Shown here: in pieces, positions 5,973 through 7,951 of the stretch
How the letters are laid out: each line of letters starts with the position of its first letter
Numbering within the stretch: position 1 is the first letter of the stretch
Source of the DNA: DASWJZ01 sp964487455
GTDB taxonomy: Bacteria > Pseudomonadota > Alphaproteobacteria > Rhizobiales > Afifellaceae
DNA: 7,951 nucleotides
Reading direction: 5' to 3'
Assembly (NCBI GenBank): GCA_964487455.1
Contig: CAZARE010000101.1
Span: 1 to 7,951 of the forward strand
Notes under the pieces: generated by a model
What the model saw: the letters and a program-made list of their open reading frames with translations, nothing else
Told to the model about the DNA's origin: nothing
Databases searched by the model: none
Translations under genes and position numbers: made by a program

Positions 5973-7034
5973 ATGACAAAAGTGAGCGAGCTTGACACGC
6001 CTGCGGTGACGATCCTGCTGGATCGTCTTCAGGCCAATATCGGGCAGGCGCAGACGATGATCGCCGCACAGGGGATCGGCAACCGGCCGCACATCAAGAC
6101 GCACAAGATCCCCGAAATCGCGAGGATGCAGATCGCGGCGGGCGCGGTCGGCATCACCTGCCAGAAGCTCGGCGAGGTCGAGGTCTTTATCGATGCTGGA
6201 GTGACGGACGACATCCTCCTTACCTTCAATATTGTCGGCGAGGGGAAGACCGACCGGCTGATGGAGCTTGCGGAGCGAGTGGAGCGGCTCGCCGTCGTCT
6301 GCGACAACGAGGTGGTGCTGCGCGGCCTGTCGGAGGCCGGCGTCCGCCACGATCGCGATGTGCCGGTGCTCATCGAATGCGACACCGGCTTTGGGCGCAA
6401 CGGCGTGCAGACGCCGCAGGCGGCGCGCGAGCTGGCGCAGATGGCGACCAACCTGCCGCGCGTGCGCTTCGAGGGCTTGATGACATTCCCCAACAAGGTG
6501 CCCGACACCGCGGTCATCGTGAGCGAGGCGCTTCGGCTGCTGGCGACGGACGGCATCTCGGTCCCGGTCGTCTCCGGCGGAGGCACGCCGGCGCTGCGGA
6601 CGCTCTCCGAGTTCCCCATGATGACGGAGCACCGCGCCGGCACCTATGTCTACAATGACGTGATGATGGTCTCCGTCGGCGCCGCGAGCTGGGACGACTG
6701 CGCCATGCATGTGCGCGCGACCGTGGTCAGCATGCCGACGCCCGACCGGGCGATCATCGACGCCGGCTCCAAGGTGCTGACGCGTGAGCAATATTTCGTC
6801 ACCGATTTCGGGCGCCTCGTGGAATATCCCGATGCGGTGGTCGCCAACGTGTCGGAAGAGCATGGCATGATCGACCTGTCTCGCTCGGAGGCGAAGCCGA
6901 AGATCGGCGAGGTGGTCAGCGTGGTCCCCAACCATTGCTGTGTCGTGTCCAAGTTGTTGGACGAGGTCTATGGCGTGCGCGACGGCGTGGTGGAGACGGT
7001 CTGGCCGGTCGCCGCCCGCGGCAAAGTGCGATAG
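5973..7034 (+). CDS. PLP-dependent enzyme of the D-threonine aldolase / D-serine dehydratase family (fold type III)
   Basis: A 353-residue cytosolic enzyme with an alanine-racemase-like TIM barrel (about 5-245) and a C-terminal beta domain. RPHIKTHK (38-45) carries the PLP-binding Lys42. SGGGTP (201-206) and GTYVYND (223-229) would hold the cofactor phosphate. DAGSK (263-267), EEHG (His297) and PNHCC (319-323) follow. His321 and Cys323 match the His-x-Cys metal site of eukaryotic-type D-serine dehydratases, whereas true D-threonine aldolases usually have His and Asp there. Family members cleave, dehydrate or deaminate D-configured 2-amino acids using a divalent metal. Candidate substrates are D-serine, a D-3-hydroxy-amino acid, or an amino-sugar acid such as D-glucosaminate; the last is inferred from context only. 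ATG 5973 has AAGGA 12 bases upstream. It follows the binding-protein gene in the same direction. Confidence 0.88.
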   Translation: MTKVSELDTPAVTILLDRLQANIGQAQTMIAAQGIGNRPHIKTHKIPEIARMQIAAGAVGITCQKLGEVEVFIDAGVTDDILLTFNIVGEGKTDRLMELAERVERLAVVCDNEVVLRGLSEAGVRHDRDVPVLIECDTGFGRNGVQTPQAARELAQMATNLPRVRFEGLMTFPNKVPDTAVIVSEALRLLATDGISVPVVSGGGTPALRTLSEFPMMTEHRAGTYVYNDVMMVSVGAASWDDCAMHVRATVVSMPTPDRAIIDAGSKVLTREQYFVTDFGRLVEYPDAVVANVSEEHGMIDLSRSEAKPKIGEVVSVVPNHCCVVSKLLDEVYGVRDGVVETVWPVAARGKVR

Positions 7035-7055
7035 GAGACGGAATCGCACACAGAC

Positions 7056-7083
7056 GCCGCCGGATTGCGCTGCCTCCGGCGGC
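7056..7083. repeat. Perfect 9-bp inverted repeat just after the PLP enzyme gene
   Basis: GCCGCCGGA (7056-7064) and TCCGGCGGC (7075-7083) are exact reverse complements around a 10-base loop. It lies 21 bases after the stop of the PLP enzyme gene and has no following T-run, so it may stabilise the transcript end or be part of a dispersed palindromic element. Confidence 0.55.
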
Positions 7084-7112
7084 ATCGCTGCGCTCGGACG
7101 CTTCGAATTTCG

Positions 7113-7133
7113 ACCTCCCCACAAGGGGGAGGT
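7113..7133. terminator. Hairpin ACCTCCCC/GGGGAGGT, possible weak terminator or dispersed palindrome
   Basis: ACCTCCCC (7113-7120) pairs perfectly with GGGGAGGT (7126-7133) across a five-base loop ACAAG, followed by only TTT including the last stem base. The stem is very strong but the U-tract is poor. Similar CCTCCCC...GGGGAGG palindromes are widespread between genes in Rhizobiales, as I recall, so a repeat unit is as likely as a terminator. If it does terminate, the SIS gene would need its own promoter. Confidence 0.4.
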
Positions 7134-7285
7134 TTGAACGGGCTCCTCTCGCCGAGGACCCGAATCACGACTTCGGTTCGATTCCCGGTACTCGGTGCGT
7201 GCGGACGCCTCGCCAGCCGGATGAGGGGCGACATCCGCCGCACCCTGCCTGTATGGATCGCCAATCGTACGCAGGGAGACGAAAC

Positions 7286-7951
7286 GTGCCCAGTCTGATG
7301 CTGCGCGAGACCGCGGAAGCGCCGCAGGTCGTCGCCCGGCTTATCGCGGCGAACGAAGACGCCTGCCGCGAGCTGGCCGCGCGCCTACGCGCCGATCCGC
7401 CACTTTTTGCGGTGACCTGCGCGCGCGGCAGCTCCGACAGCACGGCGACATACGCCAAGTATCTTCTCGAAATCCGGCTCGGCTTCGTCGTCGCCTCGGT
7501 CGGTCCGTCAGTCAGCTCGATCTACGGCGCGCGGCCGCGCATGTCGAACGCTCTCTTCCTCGCGATCTCGCAGTCGGGGCAGAGCCCCGACCTCACCAAG
7601 CTGGCTGAGGCCGCGCGCCAGGACGGTGCGCTAACTCTTGCCCTCGTCAACGACGTTGCGTCACCACTCGCGAAGTGCTGCGAAGTCGTCCTGCCGCTTC
7701 ACGCCGGCGACGAGCGGTGCGTTGCGGCGACGAAGTCCTATATCGCCGCGCTTGCCGCGTTCCTTCAGCTCCTCGCGCATTGGAGCGCCGATCCAGGCAT
7801 CGACCAGGCGATTCGGCGCCTGCCGGAAGACCTCGGCGATGCTCTCTGTCGTGACTGGCAAGCGGCATAGCCGGTGCTGCGGGACCGGCGGAGCCTTTAT
7901 GTTGCCGGCCGCGGCCCCGGCTATGCCGCCGCACAGGAGGCGGCGCTCAAG
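7286..7951 (+). pseudogene. SIS-domain protein (GlmS-C/NagB-II/AgaS-like sugar-phosphate deaminase or isomerase), interrupted by in-frame TAG, 3' end outside window
   Basis: A GTG start (7286) follows GGGAG seven bases upstream; ATG 7298 is an alternative. The first 194 codons contain a complete first SIS domain: CARGSSDSTATYAKYLLE (45-62), then AISQSGQSPDLTKLAEAA (93-110) with the sugar-phosphate-binding Ser/Gly loop, and GDERCVAATKSYIAALAAF (141-159). TAG at 7868-7870 stops the frame. The same frame continues uninterrupted to the window edge as PVLRDRRSLYVAGRGPGYAA (codons 196-215), then AQEAALK, the start of the second SIS domain. Intact relatives have two SIS domains and about 340-350 residues. 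They include GlcN6P deaminase NagB-II, AgaS and the fructosamine deglycases FrlB/FraB. A CAG-to-TAG change would explain the stop. The half-protein is unlikely to be active because the active site forms between domains and subunits. The role in amino-sugar metabolism is inferred. Confidence 0.85.
7868..7870 (+). other. In-frame amber codon inside the SIS gene
   Basis: The codons GCG GCA TAG CCG GTG place TAG in the linker between the two SIS domains. Strong homology continues in the same frame on the far side (LYVAGRGPGYAAAQEAALK). A single substitution, such as CAG to TAG, is the simplest cause. No start codon with a ribosome binding site is seen right after it for a separate second polypeptide. 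Confidence 0.8.

Larger units (their letters stand above)
7035..7285. other. Gene-free intergenic region rich in palindromes
   Basis: No convincing gene is seen on either strand. The segment holds a perfect 9-bp inverted repeat (7056-7083), a strong 8-bp hairpin (7113-7133), and a nested structure in which CCGAG (7152-7156) pairs with CTCGG (7191-7195) and GAATC (7162-7166) with GATTC (7180-7184). GCCGGATGAGGGGC near 7215 recalls dispersed intergenic mosaic elements of rhizobial genomes. This suggests an inserted non-autonomous repeat unit between two operon genes; confirmation would need other copies in the genome. Confidence 0.45.

Noticed and set aside
5805..7124. 439-codon minus-strand open frame opposite the PLP enzyme gene
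   Set aside because: Composition is His/Arg/Asp-rich without domains. The plus strand carries PLP-enzyme motifs over the same bases.
7170..7190. tRNA-like T-arm motif GGTTCGATTCCCGG
   Set aside because: The T-stem does not pair properly (TTCGG with CCCGG) and no acceptor or anticodon arm can be built around it.
1..7951. CRISPR array or phage-defence system
   Set aside because: No regularly spaced direct repeats, cas-like genes or nuclease/toxin motifs are seen; the genes are metabolic and transport genes.

Overview
The window is GC-rich DNA, probably from an alphaproteobacterium of the Rhizobiales/Hyphomicrobiales type. This is judged from codon use, from a rhizobial-type helix-turn-helix/zinc-ribbon protein fragment at the left edge, and from intergenic palindromes of a kind common in that order. 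The assignment is inference from sequence character, not a database match.

Layout. Positions 2-~305 (+) hold the C-terminal part of an excisionase-like DNA-binding protein with two CxxC pairs. It runs head-on at about 300-306 into the N-terminal stub of a RidA-family gene (minus strand, start at 410). Both genes are cut at the same point, so this is a recombination or deletion junction. From 438 to 2023 the minus strand carries an SDR oxidoreductase and a FadR-type GntR regulator, which with the ridA stub form one minus-strand operon. A compact 87-bp divergent control region (2024-2110) follows, with back-to-back -35 elements and two inverted copies of CTGATAATA. The plus strand then carries a ribose-type sugar ABC importer: double ATPase 2111-3652, permease 3671-4690, periplasmic binding protein 4737-5678. 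Next come a hairpin, a probably frameshifted small membrane protein (5840-5957), a fold-type III PLP enzyme of the D-threonine aldolase/D-serine dehydratase family (5973-7034), a gene-free stretch with several palindromes (7035-7285), and a SIS-domain sugar-phosphate isomerase/deaminase-like gene (7286 to the window edge). The SIS gene is interrupted by an in-frame TAG at 7868.

How it fits together. This reads as a catabolic locus under local GntR control: a periplasmic protein captures a sugar-like compound, the RbsA/RbsC-like importer brings it in, and the SDR, PLP enzyme, RidA and SIS protein act on it. A PLP dehydratase acting on a D-configured 2-amino acid, a RidA to hydrolyse enamine/imine products, and a GlcN6P-deaminase-like SIS protein together suggest an amino sugar, an amino-sugar acid or a sugar-amino acid adduct as substrate; this is a hypothesis. 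Three separate lesions (ridA truncation, small-ORF frameshift, SIS nonsense codon) suggest that the locus is decaying in this genome or that the sequence contains errors.
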